This document shows, piece by piece, positions 1 to 11,900 of a stretch of 64,000 bases of DNA. Both the position numbers and the translations under genes were made by a program. A model generated the notes under the pieces. That model was given only the letters and a program-made list of their open reading frames with translations. It was not told the DNA's origin and made no database searches. Position 1 is the first letter of the stretch, and each line of letters starts with the position of its first letter. This DNA is from Balanoglossus misakiensis (taxonomy: Eukaryota > Hemichordata), in contig CM082576.2 in the NCBI GenBank assembly GCA_040954595.2, forward strand, positions 15,376,001-15,440,000. The letters are read 5' to 3'.

Positions 1-188
1 ATGTTGAAACTGACAAGAAGCAAGTTAAGAGGTCAACAGAGATTTTTGTGTACATGCGCGAAAAGTCTTACAACGTAGATACACAATAATCCTATTACGA
101 AAATAGCCAAATGTTTTCTACTTACCATACCCATGTAAAAAACAAAGGTGAATGAGTAGTAGTATTCTCCTTCTCACATCTTTGTCAG

Positions 189-3100
189 TGATTCTTGATA
201 GAGTCAATGACGAATACAAGGTATCCAGATTCCACGCAAGCTCCCGAGACGCCTATGAGTACTGCTTGAATGATGGAGGGGCTTTACTACGAGTACCTGA
301 CCAACAGACAATGGAATATGTTATAAACATGGTTAGCACGGTTGACAATAGTCTTGGGATACCCTTTAGTAAGTATCGACAACACCGTTCTGTCAGAAAT
401 GGTAGTTTTGTTTTGTATTGTATGGGGCTTATTTTATCTTGGTTGGTGTAATGTAATGTTGTGTTGTGTTGTGTTTTGTTGTGTTACGCTACGGTACACA
501 ATGTTATACTATGATATGTTATGTCACGTTTCAAATTATTATGTTTTGCATAGGAATGTATGTTGTGTAGTTTGTTCTGTTGCATCATAGAACATTATAT
601 TCTAAACTGATGTGGTGGTCTCGTTAACTAGCATGTGTAGTCACGTATTGATAAGCAGTGCATCGGAAGGTGGCGAATATTGCCTGCGCCATTTTAACCC
701 CCCCCCCCCTGCCTGTTTCTCAACATCACAGCCCCTCAAATCACATACACAGTCAGAACTTCGGGGATGTGAACATGCCTTTGTCAGAATTGATAGACAA
801 ATAAAATCTCACACTCCCAAGGACCTGGGATCATATTTCTCACACGATTGGGTGATGTTTTGTCTAACACGAGCCGCAGGCGAGTGTGGGACAAAATATC
901 CCCGACGACTTTAGCGCACCTTAATTAAATAACGTTTTGTTATTCAATCAGCACTCGCGTCATATACAGCTTTATATTCTGTGAGAGTGTGGGATTGATT
1001 TGATCTCACACTCTGACCCCACACTCTCTGCATGCCAGGAGTGTGAGAATTGTATTTCTTATGGGTAGTAAGTGTTTTTACGTGTATGTTACGTATTAAG
1101 CACAGTTGACGTGGTCCACATTTAAATTCAGGAAAACGGGACTTAAAAACACGTTAAAAGCAGCATACCTTAGTGAAAAAATGATTATTCATTGCACTTT
1201 TATTTGTTGCTTCCACTAAAAACTAAACCTGTCACGAACAAGTAGTACTAGCTGTCCGGCCTAACATCAATTCTAATGTTTACGTTAATAAAGGTTTGAT
1301 ATATAAAATATTGTGGATAGATGGTATGGATTTGTATACAGACTATGAATGGACGCACTATGATGGGACACCAATGACTTATTTACCATGGAACGTCGAC
1401 GAGCCATGGGATGACGCTTGGAAAAAGGCACACTGTATAAGAGCGGAATTGTAACTATTTATTGTTCTTCACAAAACCCCGTTTCCCTAGCAGGATTTCG
1501 AGGAATGTAACACCTTCACACTGAGACACTATAAAGCACTGCATCCACAGCAAAACATTCGTCTGGACAAGGTGCACTGTTATGTTAACTGGAAAATGCA
1601 CATTGACTGCGTATCCATGATCTGTTGTCTCCATTTGAGTACTTGAAGGCCGACGATCGTCTTATGCGCATGCGCGTACTTTCGTGTGTACAAACATTAC
1701 GTCTTGTTGTTAGAACAGCATACTGCCCAAGTATCTAGTTTGGCTCATGGGCATAAGGTGTTCGTCGGCCTTTAATGACGCCCAAGGAAATGTGGCACGA
1801 TTCAGATTCAGCTGATAACATGTTATAATGATTTCTCGTGGTAAACGTATCGAACAGTTTATTTGTTTGTAACGATTATTTGTTGTCATTTTCTCAGATA
1901 CAGAAAACCTACTATGTCGTTCAGTGTGAATTATTGCCCACGTTTATCGAGATTTGTCTGTCGATATGGTAGGTGTATATCTTTGTACTTAATCAAATCT
2001 AGCACAAGTGCACCAGAGACACCTATGCAAATTTGTTAAACAATGATTCTTACATGAAATAAAGACGAATGGCGGTCTTTTATAATTTTGATCAGCTTTC
2101 TAATGAATGCAGAATCATTGTATTTCAAAAATTATGGCGTAATAATTGTACCACATTTGTCGATATGTTGAACCCTAAATAGAATGATGTGACTTGAGTC
2201 ACGAACATGTGTGACATGCCAGTACTGAAATGTCGCCCACATTGTAAGACTAACATCTCAGAAAAGAACTTCATCGCCATGTTTTGTATTGGTTCTCTCT
2301 TGCTTGGGTCAGAAATCCTTCGTCGCGAGAACGTTACATCATCCACATTACCAGCCGAGAAAATAAGTGTAAACGTCTTAAGAAATAAACGACAAAACCA
2401 TTTTACTAAGAGGTGTATCAGAACTGCACCATCGATTTATTGCAGTTCGAATGAATGCTGTTATAAGAAGTTGCAATATTCAGCGTGGCAGTTTCTTGTA
2501 AAAAATGGACCTAACAGACTTCAATGAATCACTAATACATTCCAAAGTGAACATGGCGCCCTTTTTGTGGCCTAATGCCTATTTGAATACCACTTATCCT
2601 AAACCAGTTATTTCTTGTTGGTTTTACATTACAGGTGTGTCGTACACACCCAAACTGCCGTATATAAAATCTGAATGTTATAACAGTAGTCTGACGACAC
2701 CTGGATATACAGGCCATGTTGGCTCTGACGTTACTAATACCAGTTCTTCAGAAATGTCAACAGATGTCACAGAGGATACTGGCGCTGGGGCTAAATCTGA
2801 CACTAGCCCGACTGAAACAGAATCCCTGTTAGAGTTAACTGTAATGCAGCGAAACGAAACAACAGATAATGAAGTTTTGACAGACATCCCTGACGACAAG
2901 GGCACTGAGAGTGTCTCTGGTTTCATCTCGAAGGAAAACCTTACTGTAACGGATACAACTGTAGTGCGTGAGACTGAACCAGACGTTGGGGGAACCCACA
3001 CTGATTCTGTCTCCATATCAACGGATACAATCGACGCCAGCACCTTGCCTCCTAATACAGCATGTAAAGGTCCATTCTGCCAACATTTGCCAAGCATTAG

Positions 3101-3760
3101 TGTTGTCGATAGCAATTCGAAACTGCCCCACTGTAAGTATAAGTTCACTGTGCTTCACAGCCACACTTGTAGAAACAAAACACAATTGAATAATATAAAA
3201 TGAGGCAGGGTGGCCTTAGTATTTTTGAAACACCTGATATCTCTTCTTTATTTTGCCAGAGGTCTGCGCATCTGTCTTTCACGGTTTTGACATCTGACTG
3301 CATGTATTGTTGTCTGTGCTAGGCTACGCTGTGCTGCTGCTGTTTATTTGTTTGTTTGTGTGTGTGTGTGTGTGTGTGGTTTGTGATAGGCCATGTGCCG
3401 GTCAATGGTAAATATATTTGCCCTGTGATTTTATTGAACATAAATTGTTATGCTCGCAAGTATATAATACTATATTTCACAAGTAACCCGAATGGATCCT
3501 GTCCACGTCACAAGTAACCCGAATGGATCCTGCCAAAGCCCCATAGCCCAAGGCCTGATAGTCTGCACTTAAGCTTTGTTGCTATCACATTTATTTTTTT
3601 CTTGACAGGTGACGAACTCGACAACAATGGCAACACTTTCATGGTCCTAGTCCTAGGCTTTATCGCTGCATACCTGGCTGTGCATATTGCGTTGATACTC
3701 GGGATTTCTCGTTTTGTAAGAAACCTAGACCCTGCTCCAAAGTTGCAAAATGACACATAG
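189..3760 (+). CDS. C-type-lectin-domain type I membrane protein, 3' five exons (5' end outside window)
   Basis: Five exons join in phase: 189-368, 1294-1450, 1898-1968, 2635-3132 and 3609-3760 (TAG). Each has GT/AG borders, with donors such as GTAAGT and GTAACT. The first three give most of a CTLD: a YEYC start, LWIDGMD, then WTHYDGTP, WNVDEPW, an HC and a closing FVCRYG. This matches the usual WIG-W-DG-W-EP-C-C order of the fold. The EPN or QPD sugar-binding triplet is absent (DEP is seen), so calcium-dependent sugar binding is doubtful. The fourth exon is a Ser/Thr/Glu/Asp-rich stalk with several N-glycosylation sequons. The last exon encodes a hydrophobic helix (MVLVLGFIAAYLAVHIALIL) and a short tail without tyrosines. 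Signal peptide and first exon(s) are not in view. The gene converges on the receptor at 5655-23101. The architecture is clear; the ligand is unknown. Confidence 0.8.
770..1050. repeat. Fold-back repeat rich in GTGTGAGA (copy 1)
   Basis: It lies in the intron between exons 189-368 and 1294-1450. Stretches such as AAGGACCTGGGATC, CTCGCCTGCGGCTCGTG in opposite sense and ATATACAGC next to CAGCGCTCGCGTCA-like sequence recur, mostly reverse-complemented, at about 39136-39550. It is probably a non-autonomous element. Confidence 0.55.
3478..3533 (+). repeat. Short direct repeat, two copies 30 bp apart
   Basis: The string CAAGTAACCCGAATGGATCC appears twice at a 30-bp spacing in the last intron of the first CTLD gene. 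Confidence 0.85.
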
Positions 3761-5654
3761 AATACTGTTCTTGCTTTGATCGTTACTCGTGTTATTAATG
3801 CTGTTTCTTCATTTGACACAGTGATCAAATTCAAATCATCATTTATAATCGTTAGTTAGGTTTCTGTTACAGTGTCACCATGTTTCTTTATTACATTTTA
3901 TAATTGAGAGAAAGCTAAATGAAGTCAGCGTTTTAACCGTATTGGAATTGAACCGAAATATTTTTGAACAAATGTGGCTCATGTGTAATAATGATCACAG
4001 GTTTTCAATGTCTGGAGGATATTCGCTATGGATCTTAGTTATCATATGCACATGCGTACAATCAATTACTGGAGGATATCTTTTTGTCATGGACTTACTT
4101 CATTACCTATGCTGTGCTGTGTTGTGATGTAAAACATGCCTTATAAATGTGATATTTGATTATTTTTGGAATGTGGATGGTTATGATCTTCATTATTTGA
4201 CTATGATTAGTGTTATTTTAATAAACGTGCTTTGGTTCTCTATCACTTCAAACTTCGCAAACGTGTTGTTGTTGTTTTTCCCGGAATTTGAAATACCGCC
4301 CATGGCAGCAAGGGACATATGAACCAGACAATGTACCCACTAGCCAGGCACAGCGGCAGAGACTTGGCAAGACTGAACAGATATGATGCTGGGTGAATAT
4401 ATCGCCTCTGGCGACCTAGTTTCACAGAGTGCAACATTCAGGCACCTGTACTGTATCTTTTAACTGATTGGTTGTGAAAAGAATGTAACCACTCAGGAAC
4501 AAGTTAGCGAAACTGCTGCTATATATGTACCCGCTGATATACTTTGAAGACCCAAATTCGCATTTCAAGAATGCGCGTACCTCAAACGTGTTTACGCCAC
4601 ACACAACTGGAAGTTTCAGTATTATAATTTTATATCTGGCACATGTGATCTACACTAGCTCAAATGTGACGTAAGAAACCATCGGGTTTTTATCGAATGT
4701 TTTCATTCCTGAAAACGTGGTATTTAAAAAGATGATTGTTAATATATTGAACTGTTTATTGCATCGCAAGGCCATCGGCCCTCTTGCAAGGGAGTTACAA
4801 ATTAAAATATTTTACTAAAAACACTTCACAGTGGAGTTTGAAAGCTTTGAAATCCAACAACAACAACAACAAAAACAACAGCAACAACAACAACAACAAT
4901 GAATATTAACATTTCGAGTTATAATTTTCAAGTCGATGTCAACATTTCAAGTGGGATGTCATTCTGAACGCATTTCAACATTAAAAAAATCGCGTCAAGG
5001 ACACGGCGGTCCCATTGAGTGATTACACAAGAAAAAGTCTACACCGGAGTACATGGCCATATACAGACAGACAGACACACACACACACATAGCGAGAGAT
5101 CAATGGGCAAACACTGACTGACCCATAAGCTGCCAATGGCATATGTACTGTACATACACTAAATAGAACAGCTGGCCTCTATAAAACTTAGCCAGTTATG
5201 TAATCATGCAGGAATTTGCTGTGTATATAAATCACAGGAGGGGAGTTCCTGCCTAAATAAAACAACTCCATAAAGTAAATACACACCACTTTGTAAAGCA
5301 ATCTGACCAGTAGTTCTTGAGTTTTGACCAAACTTACATTTTTCCAGCTAAATTGCATATTTTTGGCAATGACAACTTCATTTGAACAAACTCCCATCTA
5401 CAGCCCAGCCTGCATTAGCACACCAAATATCAAGGTGATACATGCAGTGGTTTTCAAGTTTTTGATGTGGACGGACATACATCCATACATCCATCCATAC
5501 ATCCCTCCATCCATACATCCATCCAATATAGCGAACAGTCGGATATAACGAACGTAAACGGTGTCCCCCGAGATATTTGCATAGTAAATTAGGTATGTCC
5601 ATCTTTGATCAAGTGGTGTTAAGTGTTACTGTCCATTGTCACGTGATGTGAAGA
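3761..5654. other. Convergent intergenic region between the two CTLD genes
   Basis: No coding exon is seen. An AATAAA near 4219 could serve the plus gene ending at 3760. A (CAA)n tract lies at about 4857-4901, and the left copy of a dispersed repeat occupies about 4983-5530. Confidence 0.6.
4983..5530. repeat. Dispersed ~540-bp repeat, copy 1
   Basis: Near-identical sequence occurs in the same orientation at 30911-31445. Both start with a poly-A/ATCGC-TCAAGGACACGG block, contain CAGACAGA/CACACA tracts and the phrase GAACAGCTGGCCTCT, and end in a CATC-rich microsatellite. A weaker relative lies at about 23990-24115. No protein is encoded; it is probably a SINE-like or non-autonomous element. 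Confidence 0.75.
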
Positions 5655-5947
5655 TTAAATGTTCGAGTCCATGTACTGACTGCCTTGACCGTATGCGTCG
5701 TCGCATTCATACCCAGGTAATAAGTTCGGCAGAATTTCATACACGGGATCCGTTGTGCCATGCGCAGTTGAGTTCATCGCAAGGATGTCATTTCTAGGGG
5801 ATATATTCACTTCGTAAACAGTTCGGTTCACTCTATCCATGGGCGAATCTTCAACTTCATAGTCAGTTCGTTTCCTCACTATCGTTGAATACATTGGTTC
5901 CCTTTGAATATCTGTAAGATCTTGGTACACGTTATCGTTGCCACCTT
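5655..5947 (-). other. Tyrosine-rich cytoplasmic tail exon with ITAM-consensus motif
   Basis: This last exon of the receptor starts after a TTATAG acceptor and joins in phase to the mini-exon 6277-6247. It encodes DNVYQDLTDIQREPMYSTIV, which is D-x2-Y-x2-L, eight residues, then Y-x2-I, a full ITAM consensus. Further tyrosines follow in DYEVED, VYEVNI, VYEILP, GYECDDAYG and QYMDSNI before TAA. Several are YxxL/I or acidic-flanked and could be SH2-binding sites once phosphorylated. Phosphorylation is inference. Confidence 0.85.
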
Positions 5948-8900
5948 CTATAACATAAAAATAATCATATAGTATGAGGCATGTACGTGTAAATGATTCG
6001 CTTGTTTAATAATAATTAAATGCTCGTGCGTCAAATGGTACCAATTTCATCTTTGAAATGTTGTGTTTTGTATATCAAATTTGCAAAGTAACCGTTATGA
6101 TTTGATACCTTGGATCAAAATGCAGAACTGTGTTAACTGTGTTAATAAAGTTAATCACAGAAATATGTTATAGTTTTGCCGACAAGAATATTTGTTGGAC
6201 AATATTTAGACAATCAGAAAAATATAAACTATATAAAATAACAAACCTCTTGTCGTAACCATGTCAGAAGGTACAACCTTCACTTTCCTGTTATGAAAAA
6301 TGAAATGGAATTTATGAGTATATAGGCTTTTGTTGGTGTCCAATTTTTCAGGTAACTGAACATTTAATATGTGTCGCTTCATGTTATGTGAACTTTTTTA
6401 TCAAAGGCAAAGTTCAAAGACAACATTGATGCTAAAAACAAATGATTTGTTTTCGGTTGATGAGAGGCCACATACTTGGAACCATATTAAGCCAAAATAT
6501 TTTGAGGTACAATGTAATTTGCAAGAATGTAACTTTGAAAGAGAACGTTATTTAAAAATGTCTCTCAGCAGGAAGCGAATATTTCTCTTTTCGTTTGTAC
6601 TTCTGGTCTTAATTGACAGGTCTTGATATATCGACGTTTTTCACAAAGGAGAAGAAAATTACATTGCTGTACATTCAATTGCCTTTATTCCTCATGGGGT
6701 AAATCAGCGGCACTAACTAGTGCTTCGCCCTGATTTCAATAAAAATGGTTCTAGTCAAACAATTTTAATTTGTAAACAACCAATGAATGAGTATTTATGT
6801 ACAGGAAGATGTGTTATTTGTAAGGTCATCATTGCGTTGACCAAGGAATTCACACCTACGGCGATATTTTCCCGCCATTTGGGGGAAATCATGGGGAAAT
6901 GTTAAAATTAAGTAAGCTGACTAAAACAACAAGCAGTGTCCAGTTTTGCATAAGCAACATTAATTAACGTTTCACACATAGATATAGCAATTCTTTAAGA
7001 GATAGGGTCCGTATAGGGTATGTTTCCTACAATAAGGAAAAGCGTGTGACAAATCACTGTCTGAAAGTTTAAAAATTAATTAAAATTGCTATAACGTATC
7101 ATTGGTCCAACTACGAAAAACAGAAACAGCTTGGCATCCAAACGCTGTTACTTTGGACATGATAATTTCTTAGAATAGTATGTTTTTGTAAAACAGAAGT
7201 AAGCGGAAGCATATGTCTAAAATGTTACTGTATTATATTTTTTATCATTGTAAACGAAAAAGATGTATGGTATTTTTTTTTTAAAGTAGATGAATAAACA
7301 ATCTTCGTGATTTTACCTTCCGGTAGGCGAAAACAAAGATGACAAAGCATGCACAGACAGCAACAATTGCTACCGTAGTGACTAGTGGTCCGACTGTTAA
7401 AGACAAGATATTGACATTTTACATTTTGTATCTATTGAATTGTTGCAGCACGTCGTAGCACTTTGCATGTGATAAAGCCAAAAGCACAACATGTCAAAAA
7501 CCTAGTGTGATTATCTCCAATATCAATGATAAAGAAGCAAGCCAATTGGATACCACAAACTTATTCTAGGTCCCACAATAATTACCAATGGTTTCATCAT
7601 GGGATAATAATGTCAACTTTAATGAAGATTGTGATGTTGGGAAACTCCAGTCAAAATTTAAACCCTGTAATTTTAAACATAACATTTTCAGTATCTTGAC
7701 TGGTGCTTTCATGAATCAAAGAGAAATTTGGAAGTCAGGTAGGAAACTACAAACGGGAAATTTCTAGAAGTGCCTTTTGCTGAACAGGGCAAACACTTTG
7801 CGTTTCAGCTTGCCTATAGGGACATTCAATTGTTTATGCCCACAAACTTACTTATGGTAGCGTCATCCGTACAGTTACGAGTGCCACAGATGTTTACCTG
7901 TAATGAAACGAGTGCAGTACAATTATACGCTGGCAAAAGAAGATGCAGTATCATCTTGATAATGTTCTTTTTTCTTTTTAAAATAATATCAAATTATATC
8001 AAGCTACCATCCGCCATTCAGATAGGATGATAACTCAATCTAATGATACCAAAATACTTAGTACTCAATAGAACACTGCTAAAAGTGGCTTCTGAACTAT
8101 AGCATGCAGTAGGGAAATGTGCGGTTAAACGAAATAGAGAAAATGAAAACAAGGTTGAATTTACGGGCGTTTTATTTTGGAACTGTTCTATGGGAATGTT
8201 TGTCACTTTGCCACGTGCGATGCCTGTCTTGGCACAATTTATCGTCTGCTTAATGTTAAATATGCTCAATCCCGGGCGGTCGTGTTCATAATTATCAACA
8301 AGTCTTAGACTGTGATTCAATTTGTAACTTCTGTTTCTGATTCTGTTTCGTTAACAAAATAATACTGATTGGCCGCAAAAATTATTTTTTTTGTCGCGAA
8401 TTGTACCCATATCTTGTTATTGCTTAAATATGCAGTAAGTTTGAAAAACATATTCAAGATCCTATAGCTGTATTTTTAGAATCAGTTTCATGGTTTTAAT
8501 TTTTAATGGTTCATTCAAGTGAGTTCATTACTGGTTATACACAAACACATTTTATCAAGCTATAATTGTGGCTATACATTAAAATATGAACAAGTTAAAC
8601 ACATTAAAAAACGGTGCCGCACCCGTTTATTTAACTGCCCATTCCTAGAGTACAAGATTAACATGATATGGACACTTTGGTATTAAAATTCCATGAAGTC
8701 ATTGGCCGACTTAGAATAAGAATATTTAAATATTTTAGCAATTAAAAATATGCTAAAATACGCTCTAATAGTACATAGTATACCTGAATAATCTCTGCTG
8801 TAGTCAGTTGAGCGTTATTCTGCGCAGTGATTGTGACGATGTAGTCTTTGTCCAGTGGGCCATTTGTCTTGTCAAAGTCATCATGGTTTAGTTCAATGAA

Positions 8901-11900
8901 ATAATATATATAGAAACAGTCTCCTTTAGGGGTACATAGACAGGTTGGTTGGGAGCAGCTGCTAGGCTACAAATAAAATAAAAATTACCATGTTTGATAT
9001 AGAGAAGGATGACTGACACTTTTTATATTCGTATGCCAATTATATAAAGACATGGTCACACAAATCTGAATTAAGGCAAAACGCAATGGACCAGGTTTGG
9101 AAACATACGTGCATTATACTGTGGCGGACATATGAACCCCAGAGATTCATTGACCTACAGCAGTGGACTGACAATTTGAAATATTGTGAAATAAACTATC
9201 CCTGGGCTGAAAATTGGAGAAGCTAAGAGTGATTTTTCAATTTGGTGAATCTAATCAAATGTACTACATTAAGACAAACGATCACCATTGGCCCAGTCCC
9301 CGCTGGATCGAAAGATTAGGAGAACACTGAAACAGGTCATGGTGCATCATCTGTTGAGGCATGCCTGCAAATAGGTTGCTTATACATGTTTGTTTCTTGC
9401 AAAGGACTTATCTGTGGGTATGACGTGTCATGTACATCATAGTTTGTGATCGAGGTTAGTTACAATATTTTAAGAATATCATCTTTGGATAAAAATTAAA
9501 GATATTAACAAACATTAAAAAAATAGTAAATTTTTGTAATTATTTTGGGTCTGTACATTCAGAAACTCTAAAGATTTCTCAAAATAGAAGAATATACACG
9601 TGTTTATTGCCGGAAAGAATAATTTCATTTCCTTTCTATGGCTTCATCTCATATCATCACGCCGTCTTTGTCTAAATTACCTACCCTCGTGCTATAGGCA
9701 ATCGCGAAACAATGGCCATAATGGCACAAGCTTCTATAGACAGTCCAAAGCATATTAAACAGACATACCTCAGCTTTGCGGCCAGGTATCACACCCTTGC
9801 CACGAACTGTTGATCTATTTCCAATAGGCTTATCTTGAATTGTCCAATGAATATTAAGTATACCACTGTGTTCATCATATGCATAGAACATTATCCTAGA
9901 AGGTAATGCCATAATATTTCTTGATTAATCGTAATTTTATTTGCTCATGCTACTTTCCTTTAAGTATTCCATTTGGCGTGTTATTGATGATAGACTAGAC
10001 GTGCAATTGGGCATAATGGAATCTTATAGCAACAATTCCTTTTCAAAAGATGCAACAGTTGACAATTCACAAATCAAAAGACACAAGACAACTCGCACAC
10101 ATACTTTTCAAGAACGATGGCGTAATTAAAAGTGGTGAAAATCAACTGTAAATATTGATCCTTAAAGCGGTTTCGATTGACCCACCTAAACAGTAATAAA
10201 GAAATGTCAGTTTCGAGGTAAACATTAAGTTTATCCTCCCTTTTCAAAGTAAAGAGATTCCTTCTTTGAAGAGTGTGAAAATTATATGGAACCTCAACTT
10301 ACTTTATTTCGTGGTCTGCTTCTGAGTGTTGTACACCTGACTGCTTAGTTCCATCAGCAATAACAATGAAACCACCGAACACAGGGGGCGACGAATCAAC
10401 ATGAATGAGAATATCATCCGTTGCTGTGTTGTTGACGACGTCATATGATGTAATCCATATTCGAATGGAATCACCGTCTTTGCGTTCTATATCAAAACTT
10501 TGTTCTGCAGTCTATGAAAACAAAATATGCCACTTTATTTAAAGTATATTATTTAAAAAGACTTGTCCCTTTATGGTGTGTGCCTTGTAATATTACTCGT
10601 AGGAAAACGGGGCATGTGTATAATGGAAAGAGTTTACAAAAAGAATTAACCCCGAAGCAAGAGAGTAACTAAGCAATGATATACTAAATGATATAAGCAT
10701 TGATAACGGCACTCACTGGAAATCCCGGAACATCCTCCCACATGTGGTACTCGGGCGGATCTTGAATGGACTTTCCACCTTCATTATCGATGGAAACCGC
10801 TGTTATGGTTTTGACAGTGCCATCGATGTGAGGAATTGCTTCTATCGACCTGTGGGATGGAGGTTGGCCTTGTTTTTCTTCATATGGCTCAGGTATTGGA
10901 GGCTCGTGCTGAGCGATGGCACCAAGAAAATTGTTCATGTCATGGTATTTATTTGAAATGTGGTTCTCCCATGTTACATGTATCTACAGATATAAACATT
11001 GCGAATTCGAAAGAAGTTGTTAGATCAAGTAAGTTTTGCTGTCTTTTGGTTTATTTGCTTACTTATGTAAGGAATGGTACAGAACCATTTATCACACATC
11101 TTATTCAAAGCTTATCAGGTACTAACTACACAGCTATAAAAATAAAAGTATGTGGTAGCATTGCATTTAACACTTATGTCACCACAGTTCTTTTTACATA
11201 GCTGGTACAGAGTTCCTGCACAAACATAGAAGGTACAGGGCTGTGTATATCCATGTTACAGACATGGGAATGGCCCCGAATGTCTGATCTTGAGGTTTGA
11301 ATAATGCACACAGAGAAAATATGTTGATTTATCAAGTTGGTGGATAATTTAGGCAATGACACCGTACGGCGCACTCCTTACATTTTTCATAAGTGCATCG
11401 AAAGGTTGGATCAGGGTATCTATAACGATTGTGGTCGCTCATTTGCATTTTGTTCGTGCAATCAACTTCGCCAATGCAGACCTGTATTAATCCATTGCTA
11501 AGTTTAGGCCAAACCTTCCGTCAATTAAATCGCCTGGTTTATAGTACATACTTTGATGAAGCCCTACAACTAAATAGGAACGCTGAGAGCTTTATACGAG
11601 TTTAGTGCATATTTGGCAACATAAATGAGCTGACTTAAAGGGACAAAGTCTCTCTCTCTCGCTGCCCTTTTTCCATTAATCATGTTTGATACAAGACACA
11701 GTTTATGTTTCTCTACATGTGGATATATAGTGAATCAACGTTAGAGAAAAAACACACACACACCTTCCATCCCGCTTGTAGACATGAGAGTAAAAAAACT
11801 CGCCAAAATAACTAAACGGTCTTTCCCATTTATTCATTTTGGCGAGATTTTACTCTCATATCATACATTCAGCGGGATGGAAGTTGTGTGTGGTTGAACG

